Origin: Paramacrobiotus metropolitanus
Lineage: Eukaryota; Tardigrada; Eutardigrada; Parachela; Macrobiotidae
DNA length: 64,000 nucleotides
Assembly (NCBI RefSeq): GCF_019649055.1
Contig: NW_026570232.1
Location: forward strand, 1,302,001 to 1,366,000
Reading direction: 5' to 3'
The position numbers were made by a program, and so were the translations under genes. Below the pieces are notes generated by a model. That model made no database searches. It saw nothing but the letters and a program-made list of their open reading frames with translations, and was not told the origin of the DNA. Positions 13,801-24,550 of this stretch are shown here, piece after piece (within the stretch, counting starts at the first letter, position 1; each line of letters begins with the position of its first letter).

Positions 13801-14276
13801 TTACTTCGGCATTCCTGTACTGTTCATATGAGTCGCCTACTGAAATTTAAGTCGTTCTTGTGTAAATGCTTTTGCTTACTATGGTATAGCGTTGGTAGTG
13901 CAGAATTCTATTGTACTCGTACCTGTACTTATGTATCGTCTTGCTTTATGCTCACGATCATGCACTGTGTTGGTTGTGGTGATAGGTGCGGCAACGAGCG
14001 GCATCGGTGATCACCGTGATGCACGAAATCGCCCATGTATTCGGGGCCAACCACGACGCTGTGGATACCTCCCCGACGAACTGCGTGCCGGCTGGCAAAG
14101 CCAACGACGGCCACAACGGCGGCAACTACATTATGTACCCTACGTCGGCCATGGGCATGCACAACAACAACCGGCGCTTCTCACCCTGCAGCATCTACTC
14201 CATCGGCACCAATCTGCAGAACCGCCTGAAAACCAACTGCATGAATGTTGCCAAAGAGAAATACGAACTCTTATGA
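10815..14276 (+). CDS. Secreted ADAM10-like metalloprotease lacking disintegrin and membrane domains
   Basis: This zinc endopeptidase of the adamalysin (ADAM10/Kuzbanian) group should act extracellularly. Four in-phase exons: 10815-10965, 11111-11288, 12634-13294 and 13986-14276. A hydrophobic signal segment follows Met1 (VLPTLCCLLVAAVQLICC). The pro-region has ADAM10-like IHYYRGHVAELPQS and GLFEGVV, then the PVR-FFGNTSR junction. The catalytic domain contains HIHVIADHRFFANVGF, GVSLKRITVFTS, GTFGISYVGT, the zinc signature HEIAHVFGANHD, and the Met-turn stretch NYIMYPTSAMG followed by FSPCSI. The protein stops about 30 residues after FSPCSI, just where ADAM10 would enter its disintegrin domain; there is no Cys-rich, transmembrane or cytoplasmic part. 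Length is about 427 residues against roughly 750 for ADAM10. I see no clear basic furin site. Intron 2 holds inverted minisatellites and a copy of an exon-3 fragment. An alternative is a longer gene whose distal exons were lost. Confidence 0.85.
11495..11575. repeat. Long hairpin: 39-bp inverted repeat with 3-base loop
   Basis: The arms 11495-11533 and 11537-11575 are reverse complements with one mismatch and a 3-base spacer (ATT). The repeat lies in intron 2 of the ADAM10-like gene and is rich in GTACTG/CAGTAC. Confidence 0.9.
11637..12220. repeat. Foldback element with subterminal minisatellites
   Basis: The left end (11637-11750) repeats a roughly 19-bp unit of the type GCACGGGTGTTGGCTGTGT on the plus strand. 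The right end (12098-12220) carries the reverse complement of the same unit. One stretch of about 65 bp in each arm aligns almost base for base in inverted orientation, including a TTTTTGG-TCCGCACGGGTGTT core. The spacer is ordinary AT-rich sequence. This looks like a non-autonomous foldback or MITE insertion in an intron; no transposase frame is present. Confidence 0.75.
12423..12456 (+). repeat. Intronic copy of an exon-3 fragment of the ADAM10-like gene
   Basis: These 34 bases match 13117-13150 exactly. In exon 3 that stretch codes for the region around LNDEQFLKKMK. The intronic copy lies about 180 bp before the exon 3 acceptor and is flanked by unrelated sequence. Confidence 0.85.
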
Positions 14277-15057
14277 TCGGTGATCGATAATCAAAATTAA
14301 TTTGTGTCATGTTTTTATGAGTGCTGTTGAATTGCTGCAACAGTTGCACGAACTCAATAATTAGTACGAGTGCTCGCACAAGAGCAGAAAAGGAACGCGT
14401 CGTAACGAGAGCGATTTATCTGACTGTTTACTGAAATTAATTACAGTACTTATTTACTGTATGTTAAGGTTAAGCATTGTGTATGCGGCAACAGGTGACC
14501 CTTTGGATGTGGTAACAATGGTCCAACAATAAAGTGCTGTACATTAATATTCATGTAAGTACTGTAATGACTTGTTTCCCGGTCCATCGATGCCAATCGA
14601 AATGTTAAAACGGTTAACTAAATATCGTTAAAAAGATATGTTCGGGAACGCATGCCTAACAGTGCACGTACTGTATAAAGAAACGGGCAGTTTTTAACGT
14701 AGTGCTTAGTACATTGCTGATTTACCCATTCCGCTTATAGAAAAGCAATTAACATCACAACGCAGTACACCCAATCAGCAAAAAACATCATTGTACGAGT
14801 ATGTTGATGGTTCTTTATGTACAGTCAGATGTTTCGAATAACGAAAAAGGCTTGTGCGCTTTAATCGCACAAATGGCTTTTTACAATCTGCATTCGTTAC
14901 TTGGTGCACTGATCAGAATTATCTACTGGGTAATATACTTTTACAATTGACATATTATCATTTTAAAAAAATACTGCTGTACGGAAGCGATACAATCGAA
15001 ACGGAGCAAACATTCGAAATATCCTATTTGTAATCACACGCCCGGCAGAAGGTGGCA
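14277..15057. other. Convergent 3' intergenic region
   Basis: This stretch separates the stop codons of two convergent genes. A polyadenylation signal AATAAA for the ADAM10-like gene sits at 14528-14533, about 250 bp after its stop. I see no other gene. Confidence 0.5.
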
Positions 15058-18000
15058 TTAAAAGAACGGCAACAGCCAGTAAGTCGTCATCATCCCTTTT
15101 CCCTGAAAACCAGTTACCGTCGATGACAACTGCAGTGTTTACCGCAACACACAAACGGCAGCCGCCATTTCCTAATAATTATTAATTCCGGCCGAGCACG
15201 AACCTTGACGGGAATAGTACCGCGCTCCTCCACCCGAAATGATTTGATATCCGCAATCAGGGCGCGGCACGTGGGACTGAGGTGCACTTTGCCGGCTTGA
15301 CTGTGGCTATTCATTCGCGATGCAGTATTCACCGTATCGCCAAACCTGCGAAAACGCTGCTTGTAATTAATTTTCCCGTTTTGCATTGAATACACGAATT
15401 AAAATGAAAACTACCGTGAAATGCACGGTAATTATCAATTTCATCATTGACGTACAGGCAGTAGCGTGGAACACGGCGTCCCATTACTCCCGCTGCACAC
15501 GGACCTAAAGTAATCAGGAGCAAGTGAAAATATTGCAGTGGCATTGTGAAGTCAGCACGTGGAATTAACGTAATTATATAGAATTGTTTACCGGAATGAA
15601 TGCCGCACTGAAGTGCAAATTGCGAAGGCATTTTAGCGGCAGAAAAACAACTCACAAAGGCTAATGCCATTTCGCACACTTCGCTGCCATGATTTAAATA
15701 CTCTTTCGCCGGAATTCCACCCACAACCTACAATAACCAACACCAAATGTGAACTGTACCAAAACGGATTAAATTAGTATTTTTAACCGTAAGAGAATAA
15801 AATATTTTACCATGTACGAATCTTTGATAGTCTCCACCTTGTACACATCAAAACGCGGGATTTCTTGGTCAAAAAGGAAATAGATGGACGACAGGGTCTT
15901 CATGACTACTTCCGGTTGTACTGTAGGTAGCCAGGCCGAAAATCCATCAATCTCACTGAAGAATACCGTCACTGATTCGAAATACGTCGGTTCCGTACGT
16001 ATTTGGTTTCTCAAATTATCCACAATAAACCTAACCCGGAAACGTTTCACATGTGTGCATATAAATCCGCTTTTAAACTTTTTGGTCAATCGCCGCTACC
16101 TCGGTAACATCTCTCGCAGTAATTCGTCACATTTATTCCTTTCAACCATCAACTCATCCGTCTTGATTTTCACCGCTATTTCCAGCTCTGCTGCATAATT
16201 TTCAAACCGCGCCAAAATGGCATCCACTATATTCTTCTTTCGCCGTCCGTGAGAAGAGCTATTAAACTGTTTTTCGACATCATATATTGATGGTCGAAGA
16301 TTAGCGGATGGATTGATGCACTTGTCTACCAGACTCTGCCAGTTAACGGCATACTGAACCGGTTTGACCGCATCCGAATGCTCCGGCGACGTAATCAGCT
16401 GCATTAACCGTCCGACGGAGTACACATCAGCCGGTGCCGTCGCTGACCTTTTGCCTTGTCTAAGAGCCTCTAGGTAGTCCGGCGCCGCATAACACTCTTG
16501 TGATTTAGTCAAGTCTTTCGCGCTCCAGTCTCTTCCGAGCCCTCGTTGCTTGATTTGCTGAAAATCGAAGTCGCCAATTCGGAGCGTAAACCTGTCGTCG
16601 ATTAAGCAGCATTCTGGATGTAAGAATCCATGGGGATGGGAATGTTTGGCAAGGTAAGCGCATCCCTGCATGACAGTTGAGCACTGAAAATTTGCTACAT
16701 GGACTTCTGGGCAGCAATCACCTTTAAAAGGTCATGAATTAACGAGACTTGGAAATCCAGATCCAGCTTCATCCGAGACAGTAAATCAGATAGCGATCCC
16801 CGTTTGCAGTAATCGTAACACACGTGTATCGAGTCGGTACTGATGACGATACCGCAGAGTGTGTTGACGTTTGCGTGCTGCCGTAAATAAGCACATGTGT
16901 AAACAAATGTACATTATAACTGTTCATTTTGGAAGAAAAACAGTTACTTACGTTAAGTAGTTGCAGTTAAATGCCATAAAATTATATAAGCAATAAAATA
17001 AATATAGAAAAGTTGGAACACTCACTGAAACACGCTGAATTTTTCCCAGCGTTTCAACGAAGACTCGTTTTTTGACGGCGAACGATCGTTTCCACACCGG
17101 TTTGCTTTCCCAAACCGCCAAATGTGTGTTGGTATTCTGGGCATCCATCTTGACCACATCTACAGCATCTATCAGCCACCAACAGCCGGCCGAAGCTTGA
17201 TACCGACGATGTTGTCTGCATTCGAAAGGTCAAGTTTCAAATGCAGGTAGGGAATGTGGTCAAGTAGTAAACTAACCACTGTTATGTTGCGTACCTGACC
17301 ATAAAAGTTGCGACAAAGACTAAGAATACAAGGGTCACTGGTACAGCGATATAGACGGGCAGCTTCCAAGCTGGAATGGTAAGATTATTCATACGAGTAC
17401 AATTACTGTGTGTAAGGAAGCTGCATCTGTCGCACATACCAAACTGTGTGTCGCAACCTGTGCCTTCGAAGCCACACAGTGGTACATCCAAGGGAATGCT
17501 TCCCGCGGGCCAGTCAATAGGGAAGGTTGTGGACACAACCATAGTGTCGGCTTCCGCGGAGTAAAATGCGTACGGCTGCATCGTTCTGGTGCGGGACTCG
17601 TAGACGAGGATATCCGCATCCAGGAGACTGTTGCCTTTATGGTCGATAATCACGCGACCCGATGTCAGATCGAAGCTTCGATTGACCGCTTTATTGAATA
17701 AATCCAAACCACCGCAGCTGTATCCGTTAGCAGAAGTGGTATTAGAGTCCACTGCCAACCGAACGAAGAGTTCCACGGCATCATATGTCGCTTTTACCGA
17801 ATAGACATCCAATGGCTGCAAAAAGTTTAAAAATAAGGCGCAACAGCGGAATCGTGAACTTTACGGTAGGCTGCAAGATTGCATTGGTCTTTTTACCTAA
17901 CAAGATCACATTTGGTCCTCTTGCATTATTCTTGTTTTGCACAAATTAGTAGTCTGGTAATTTACGATGCCTTACCATGAATTCATCATAACTTTTGTTG

Positions 18001-19792
18001 TACTGAATGCGAGCCAAATCGGAAATTTCACTGTTAAGCTGGCGGCTGTGTCCAGAACTTTGGCGAAAGGTCACGAAGAACAAAGATCGCGTCAGATTGA
18101 GCATCTGTGAGCCAAATACGAGTATATATTATAGCTATTTTAGCGTGATACTTGGTTACGTTAGGGGTGATTCTGGAGGTTCATACTGATTGTGCAGGGT
18201 TATTGAATGCTGAAGCTTTGCCATAAAAAGCGTTTTGTAGTGTTTGCATGTTGAAGAACACCTGTGCAAATGATACTGCAATAATTGGTTAAATCTGAGT
18301 TTATCGTGTGCCTTCGACTTACGTATTCTCCATTATTCATTCCCGAACTGCTAGCGACATCCTGTGGGAAAGTACAGGCCTGGGTCAATATCGGCAGTGG
18401 GATAACCTCCAACGTAATAAATTATCGATGTCGATAATTTTGGCCTTACCATGACCGTGAGCGTGACCGAGACGGTGGCGAACACGATAATGACTACGAA
18501 AAAGCAGACCTGCCTTCAAATCGATATTTGTATTACGCAAAACGTTCCCAGAATGTACCGTAAATGCATGCAATCGCAATTTTGTACTAGGTTTTGTTAA
18601 TAAGTCGATTTGACACTAATCAGTTCCTGTAGTTACACAAAAATTCTTCTGCTTTTGTGGTGTGCGAAGTATACCTCGACTTCTTCCTATGGCCATTTGC
18701 AACGCTTTTTGAATGGTGCTGTTTTGCAGTCCGCTGAACTCCGAGTACGCTATATCCAGTTCCAATGAATTGCCTGCTTTCTTCGCCCGCTGGATAAACG
18801 CCAGTGCCATGCGCGCGTATAAAATGGTCATTTTGGGATCGGTATCGGCCAGTACCGTTACATGCTGCCAGCGGAAATGCCGAATGACACTTAAGGTGGC
18901 CGTACCAAGAGCGTCCATCGTGCCGGCGGTGTTCAGGACATTTTTTGTCGTTGGATCAGATGCGCCGCTGCGAAGCGCAGAAATCGGCTTTACTCGTAAT
19001 TATGGTCAATCTTCTACGTAACGATTAATACAGTTCCATGGGGAATCGATTAATCATTTTGCGCTTGTTAATCGCACAGAAAACACTGTACAGAATGCAC
19101 TAAGCAAAATATAAATCCGAAACTGCTAACTTGCAACAAAGAAGGAAACAACATGTGCACCATAGAAAAAATTATTATTGATTTTTTCAATTTATTTAAC
19201 GCATATATAGTACTGCCTAATATTTAGAATTCCACTAACTTGTTGAAAACCAGCCAGTCCCATTCTGCAATAAACAAATATCAAAATTTAACAAAGACCG
19301 CTGATATGCAGTATTTTTGGAAAAAAAACAGCTTACCTGCTGCCAAAGAGGTCACTTGAGGGAAATCCGCACAGCCTGTATAACAAAATTTATTTTGCAA
19401 AAAAAATATCAGTGGCCATAGTACATACTATTCTGACAAATTATCATTGGCGAAAACATCGGCGTACCGTTACTAATTAATCCGTAGCAAACGTCTGATC
19501 GAGCTGCACCATAGTAAAACTGCGCCAGAAGATTGTTGGCCACCGTGGGACCCGTGATGCACGAATGCCCAGCCAGCGCATTGATCTGTTTCAGAGACAC
19601 TTGCACATCAAGGCCCTGTTGTGCGTAATACCGGTCGACGTGCTGTACAGCGATCTGCAGTGCAGCGCCCGTCCACGGCAGACCAATGGCCACGCCTGGG
19701 TCGCCTGTCTGCAGACTGACGATTGTCACATTCAGGGCTGATATCCGCAGCGTCGTCAGTGATAAAGCAATGGCTATCGCAATCAGCGACAT
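15058..19792 (-). CDS. Receptor-type (membrane) guanylate cyclase with divergent catalytic motif
   Basis: Such receptors bind extracellular ligands and make cGMP from GTP. Supported exons: 19792-19429, 19375-19337, 19264-19240, 18967-18675, about 18280-18187, 18104-17976, 17815-17295, 17215-17026, 16877-16722, 16683-16100, 16030-15811, 15727-15592, 15504-15456, 15345-15204 and 15102-15058. One or two ectodomain exons between 18570 and 18310 are unresolved. Order: signal peptide, ANF-receptor ectodomain (EWDWLVFN, YDAVELFVRLAV), transmembrane segment PVYIAVPVTLVFLVFVATFM, and kinase-homology domain (VCYDYCKRGSLSDLL, HGFLHPECCLID; HRD is absent, as is usual in this pseudokinase). The cyclase domain follows (FESVTVFFSEIDGFS, VYKVETIKDSYM, PRYCLFGDTVNTASRMN, TYWLLPFF-stop). 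The first metal-binding Asp of the usual FSDIVGF is Glu here, and GDAYM is KDSYM. The second Asp, the guanine-selecting Glu and the Asn/Arg pair in NTASRM remain. Activity may be altered. Confidence 0.88.
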
Positions 19793-19892
19793 CTTTTTAA
19801 CAAATCAGAACTGCGGTTCGTGTGGCCAAGTAGAATGTGTCACACCGCAACGATGACAGAAGCTATAGCGCTTGTGTTACTGCTTTTGCCGG

Positions 19893-19900
19893 TTTATATA
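19893..19900 (-). promoter_or_regulatory. Candidate TATA box of the guanylate cyclase gene
   Basis: The minus strand reads TATATAAA about 100 bp upstream of the start codon. Position and sequence suit a core promoter, but no transcription start is known. Confidence 0.45.
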
Positions 19901-22276
19901 AGAACCGGAATTATTAATTATGTTGAAGGCGTGATCCGAAACGTGCTTTCATGGTCAGTCTCGTCCTATTGATCAAACCATCGCTCGATTACCGTAAAAT
20001 TCCTGGAGGATTCTTCCTGGGAACCGAACATACAATCCATGAATAAAGATGGTGAACTATTCTGCGGCTGATATAGGACAATCAATGATTATCAACCGTA
20101 ATACGCTGCAGGTGATCTTACACGGAAGCAATTCAGTCAATTTATATTCACAGAATCACCAGGTTGTTCTACATTGATTGCGGAGCGGTGAACTGTTCGT
20201 TTCCCGGATCGTTATCCTACCAGCTGATCCAAAGTAGTTGAGTAATTCAGTTGTAGCGGCATCACGTACCAGATAGCTTCGTACATTGCATTAGCGCATG
20301 GAGAGTTCCCAAAAAGCTGACGTCCAGATCCATATCGATTGCAGATGCCTCCGCTCAAATAATTCCATCCTGTGCAGCTGCCGCAACGGAGAGTTTCGCG
20401 ATGTCCTTATCATGTCTGACGGTTGCACAAGATGGTACGCCGGTGGGGAACAGGTGTTTGTCTCTCATAACCTTTTTCAAGCGCTACCAGTGGAAGTATA
20501 AGATAATATAATGGCCTGCAGTATATTAGCTATAGAAAAATGGCACACTGCGAATAACTAAAACTTCATAATCTTCACTGCACTGTAGGTGCCGAACTGG
20601 AGCCTGTTTTCGCGACCGGTGGGATTAGAAGACATGATTGGGAGAAAATTGATTATTTTTAATCCAGCCAATCCCTTTGCTCACCGATGCGAATACCTAT
20701 CGCAGACGCACTATATAGAGTAGTTGATATCGTAGACTTGTCTGAATTATCAAGGTTTCCTTTCGAAGAAATAAATTTAATTGTTTTAATTAGTGTAAAC
20801 CTACGCAAGCGTATTGATCTGTGCACTGGTTGGTGCCGGATAAAAGTCCCCTCAAGAATTATTATAATTTTAGTGCTTTTTCGCTAAATACAAAGCTGAG
20901 TGATCACACAGAAATGTTCCGGCGCTTCATTCCGTCTAGGGACGAAATAAGATCAGCTCTTTTATCTTTTGCTCCTTTTGGAAATTTTCGAGAAAGATAT
21001 CAAATGTCCACACTTCTCTCGCATTACAGCACCGACTATGAATCCTGCGGCAACAAATTTATTTGGCTACTGTCAGCTTACAGCTTTGTTTGGCTTCAAA
21101 ATCCTGATTAACAAATTTTCATGTAAGAGATTCGCATTTGTTTAGGTTTTCAAACCGAAGCGCCTGAGCGAACCTATGTGCTTATGAATAGAAATACCCA
21201 GCTTATTTTGCAATACTCGTGCGAGGTCAAAATTAAAACATCACCAGTGACGCAGCTATCGTATTCACATTATTTTGGGATGTATTCACTTTCTGAATCC
21301 CAGGCTCCATAAGTGCTTGACTTCCTATCATTGAATACATGAGTCGTTAGATAACTGAGAAAGAGCTCCGACGAAGGACCCTGGCTCTACCAGTCGTCAA
21401 ACCATAGCAGAAATTGCTAATAACAATCACTTAATTATGTGACATTTTTGTCGTAAAGATTGTGCTGAATCTTGAGTACCTGCATGTCTTACACTATAGA
21501 GTATGGTTGTAACATAAATACGGTGTGACCTAATATGGGACATTTGGACGTCCCGCGCAAGATAAGGAAAGCTATTTGCCGCATAAAATATCATACGGCT
21601 CACATGAAAGAGGGCATCGTGGCATTTAGAGAATAAAATTAATAACCGAGAATCCTTATTACAGTTACTTTATGCCTTAATTCTTATCACAGTACTGGTT
21701 GTTGGAGGATGGAGGCCGGGATGATAGTGATCTACAACTGTAGCGGTTGTGCTAACAAATATAAGCACCGAACAGCGAAGTTTTCGTGAAATTTTGTTGC
21801 TGTTTTAACTGTGAATGCAACCGATATTTCCCACAATATGAGGAAGCACGTGGTGTAACTTTCGACTATGAACCAAATTTTGCGGTCTCACTAATTCGGC
21901 GTAACTACGTTTCTGCCCAGCTTTAAACATGAAAAAGCACATTAGATGCCTAAACTCCTTTAGTAAAAAAATACGTGTTCGCTGTCTTGGGATTTTTTTA
22001 AAGAGCTGCTGAAATGTATTTGTAACTGTGCTTACAGAGATCGAGTGCACTAGAACGCCCTGTTACTTTCCGATAATCTTGGTTTGTAAAACAAATAACT
22101 TTATCTGAAGATGTGGCAACATTTGAAGTTATTACGTACACTAACAGGTAAGGCTGAAAGAAATGCTTATTTTTGCATTTTCGCCGAGTAGTTTGGTTTT
22201 TCTTCTTTTCAAATTTTCGCCATAGCTTGACAACGCAGTTCCCATTACACTAATTTCGTCCGACGGTCTAGTTTCA
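19901..22276. other. Gene-poor intergenic stretch
   Basis: About 2.4 kb between the guanylate cyclase and the first GPCR gene. Frames of 60-95 codons occur on both strands but have no domain, splice context or codon pattern I would defend. No repeats or RNA genes recognised. Confidence 0.5.
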
Positions 22277-23609
22277 TCATTTACACGAGGAAAACTTTTG
22301 CACGAAAACGTTTCTAAGGGAGCCTTGTGCAACGACAAAAATAATCGGATCCACAACTACTTGCAGACTATACAGAATGCTGGCTGCTCGCAGTAAGACC
22401 GGTATATCAAAGGTCACGAACTGCATTACGGAGAAGTAAGCCAAGAGTGGCACCCAGCACACCACCACCGATCCGGTTAGCCAACTCAAAACCCAAAAAC
22501 CGTGGTTTCTCTTGTGGGGCTTCTGTATCAGGGTTATCGACTGCGTCCGCGCTCTTTTGCGATAAAAAGTTGTTTGCCCGCTGGCAGTGCTGCTAGTGGT
22601 ATTAAGGGACTTCATGGGAAGGGATTTTGTTGCCGATGGATTGGTTCCATGAGAATCGAGAATAATGGCGGTTCGACGGCTTTTCAGGTGCGTGTAGCAG
22701 ATATACGGATAAGACAATACCATCACGATGACCGGCATGTCGAAGCAGATGAACTGCAGGGCCACGCTCAGTGTGCGAAAAGGATCTACGACAATGTATA
22801 CATATAATAATCGTAATAACAAATTATACCGGCAGGTTGTGCACTAGGTACTCGTATTAATTATGTAAAACGTTCAGGGTGCGCATTATGCTGCAGAGCA
22901 AATTTTCACCTACTGTACAGCATTAATAATATAATTAGAATTATTGATAGATTAGGCTGTACGAAAAGGTGGCAAATTTATTTATATATAAATATCTTAT
23001 ATCTTATATAAGATATATCTTATATAATATCTTATATAAGATACGGTACTAACCAAAATTCAGTCTGCACCCATAAATATGCAGGGGCATTCGGTAGTAC
23101 ATCCAGTCCAATACGCTCCGTGGCAAAACCAAGGCATTCACATATATCCACATCCAGACACAGAAACCCACAGCCATCTTGATGGAGTGCTTCGTTCGAT
23201 AAGAAAACGGGAATACGATTGCCCAAATTCGGTTGAAAGTGATAAGCATATGCGTATGGGTAGTGGCGGCACAAATGACATGCACCGCATATTGGTACAT
23301 GTTGCACAAGATGTCGCCCATCCACCATACCCGATCAATAGCAAACAAAATGTGCAGAGGATCATGAATGAGGAGGTACAGAATGTTGACCAGTGATAAA
23401 TGCATCTGGTAGACGGAGAAAGGTGTACTGCGTAGTGTCCGTTGAGTCGCTATCGTTATAAATAAGACCGAATTCAAGAAAACAGCTAGTATGGTAATAA
23501 TTATGTTGAAAATCGTATCGAAGGTCCATACATGAACATTTTGACCGGTTAAAGCAGCCAGTGGCTGTGCATAAGATTGGTTAGTCAACAGGCTGACTGT
23601 AATATTCAT
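22277..23609 (-). CDS. Rhodopsin-like GPCR, tandem paralogue A
   Basis: This is a seven-transmembrane receptor of unknown ligand, with exons 23609-23054 and 22785-22277. TM1 is around TIFNIIITILAVFLNSVLFI with the conserved N1.50, and TM2 follows FSVYQMHLSLVNILYLLIHD. Tryptophans in ECL1 (RVWWMGD) and the TM3 Cys (ILCNMYQY) are present, and an ECL2 Cys (YGCRLNF) can pair with it. The DRY motif is replaced by NRIW (FNRIWAIVFPFSYR). TM6 carries VVVCWVPLL (CWxP), and TM7 has DPIIFVVAQ in place of NPxxY. The third intracellular loop is basic and Ser/Thr-rich. The single intron falls at the same place (after ECL2, phase 1) as in the two neighbouring paralogues and contains an AT palindromic repeat at 22980-23045. 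I cannot assign a ligand class. Confidence 0.88.
22980..23045. repeat. AT-rich palindromic microsatellite
   Basis: A tandem, self-complementary array of ATCTTATATAAG-type units lies in the intron of GPCR paralogue A, ending next to the exon 1 donor. Confidence 0.8.
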
Positions 23610-24550
23610 GTTAATGTCTGGCTTTAAAGGTCACCGTAATAAAAGTGGGAGCAAGATTAATGCCAAGCATGAGGGGTTGTGATAGGTACATGTTTGCAAG
23701 ACACCTGTTTACAGGGTTTTTATCTCTTTTTCATATGCAGGGCTTCAATGGAAAAAACCGGAAATATTATTCGTGTGACGAACGAGGTGGACAAAAGCCG
23801 CCTTAATTAGATTTCTTTGCTCCAGTGTAATGAGAATATGTGTTCTCCGGAGATGTGCTCTTCATGTTCAGGTGCATCTGAACACGAAAAGTACATCTCC
23901 GGAGACTTGGACATTTTGAAATTCGTGTAGGCTTTGAGCTGCGTTCAGATCTGCCAACTGGAGACATTACATGCGATCCTCAATCAAGGACTGACGTAGA
24001 AAATCTGCAACTATGACTGTGAAAAGGTGACGTGTATTTGAATCGTGTCATATTGTTCGAATTTAAAAACTACAATGGTGTTGTTGCAAAGTTTTCATAC
24101 ACCGTTGAAGAAAGTGGATCGTATTCAGACCCGTTAAGGCTGGTTTCACAGAAATGCTTGCGGCTTGCGTATTTTTAGCTCAAGTCGCATGACAGTATTT
24201 AACAACGTTGCAGCCGCTCGCCACTATGAGAGCCAGTTTCAGCGACTACTCTGTGTTCTCGTAGAAGGTAAAAGCGTACAAGAAGCTGTACTAAGTATAA
24301 GAATTAGAGAATTTACGGCAAACCAGTGAGCAGCATGCGCAATACCCGTGTGCTGGTTTCTGGTACACAAACTATGTGGGTCAAGGGGTGCGAGCTACTA
24401 CAAGAAGTTCATGGATTATCTTTACCGCAAAAAAAAAACAAAGAAGCACTCTTGCTCAACCCGAACAAACCTTCTTTCCACAGAAAAGCATACCACGTTT
24501 GCAGCTAATGATTGTTTTCTATCTATCTCTCAAATGTGCCGATAGTCCAC
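23610..24550. other. Spacer between GPCR paralogues A and B
   Basis: It includes an imperfect 28-bp inverted repeat with a 6-base loop at 23844-23905 (arms start and end with TCTCCGGAG). A plus-strand frame starting ATG near 24189 is open for about 45 codons but unrecognised. No gene called. Confidence 0.45.

Noticed and set aside
15329-15455. Extension of guanylate cyclase exon past PRYCL into a VNDEIDNYR-type stretch
   Set aside because: A GTACGT donor just after CCT restores the canonical PRYCLFGDTVNTASR join; the extension would insert foreign residues.
18310-18570. Hydrophobic frame FVVIIVFATVSVTLTV in the cyclase ectodomain region
   Set aside because: A second membrane segment inside the ectodomain makes no sense and the true transmembrane helix is at 17.3 kb; other frames there are equally possible.
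22980-23045. CRISPR-like short repeats
   Set aside because: The units are contiguous AT microsatellite without spacers, in an animal intron.
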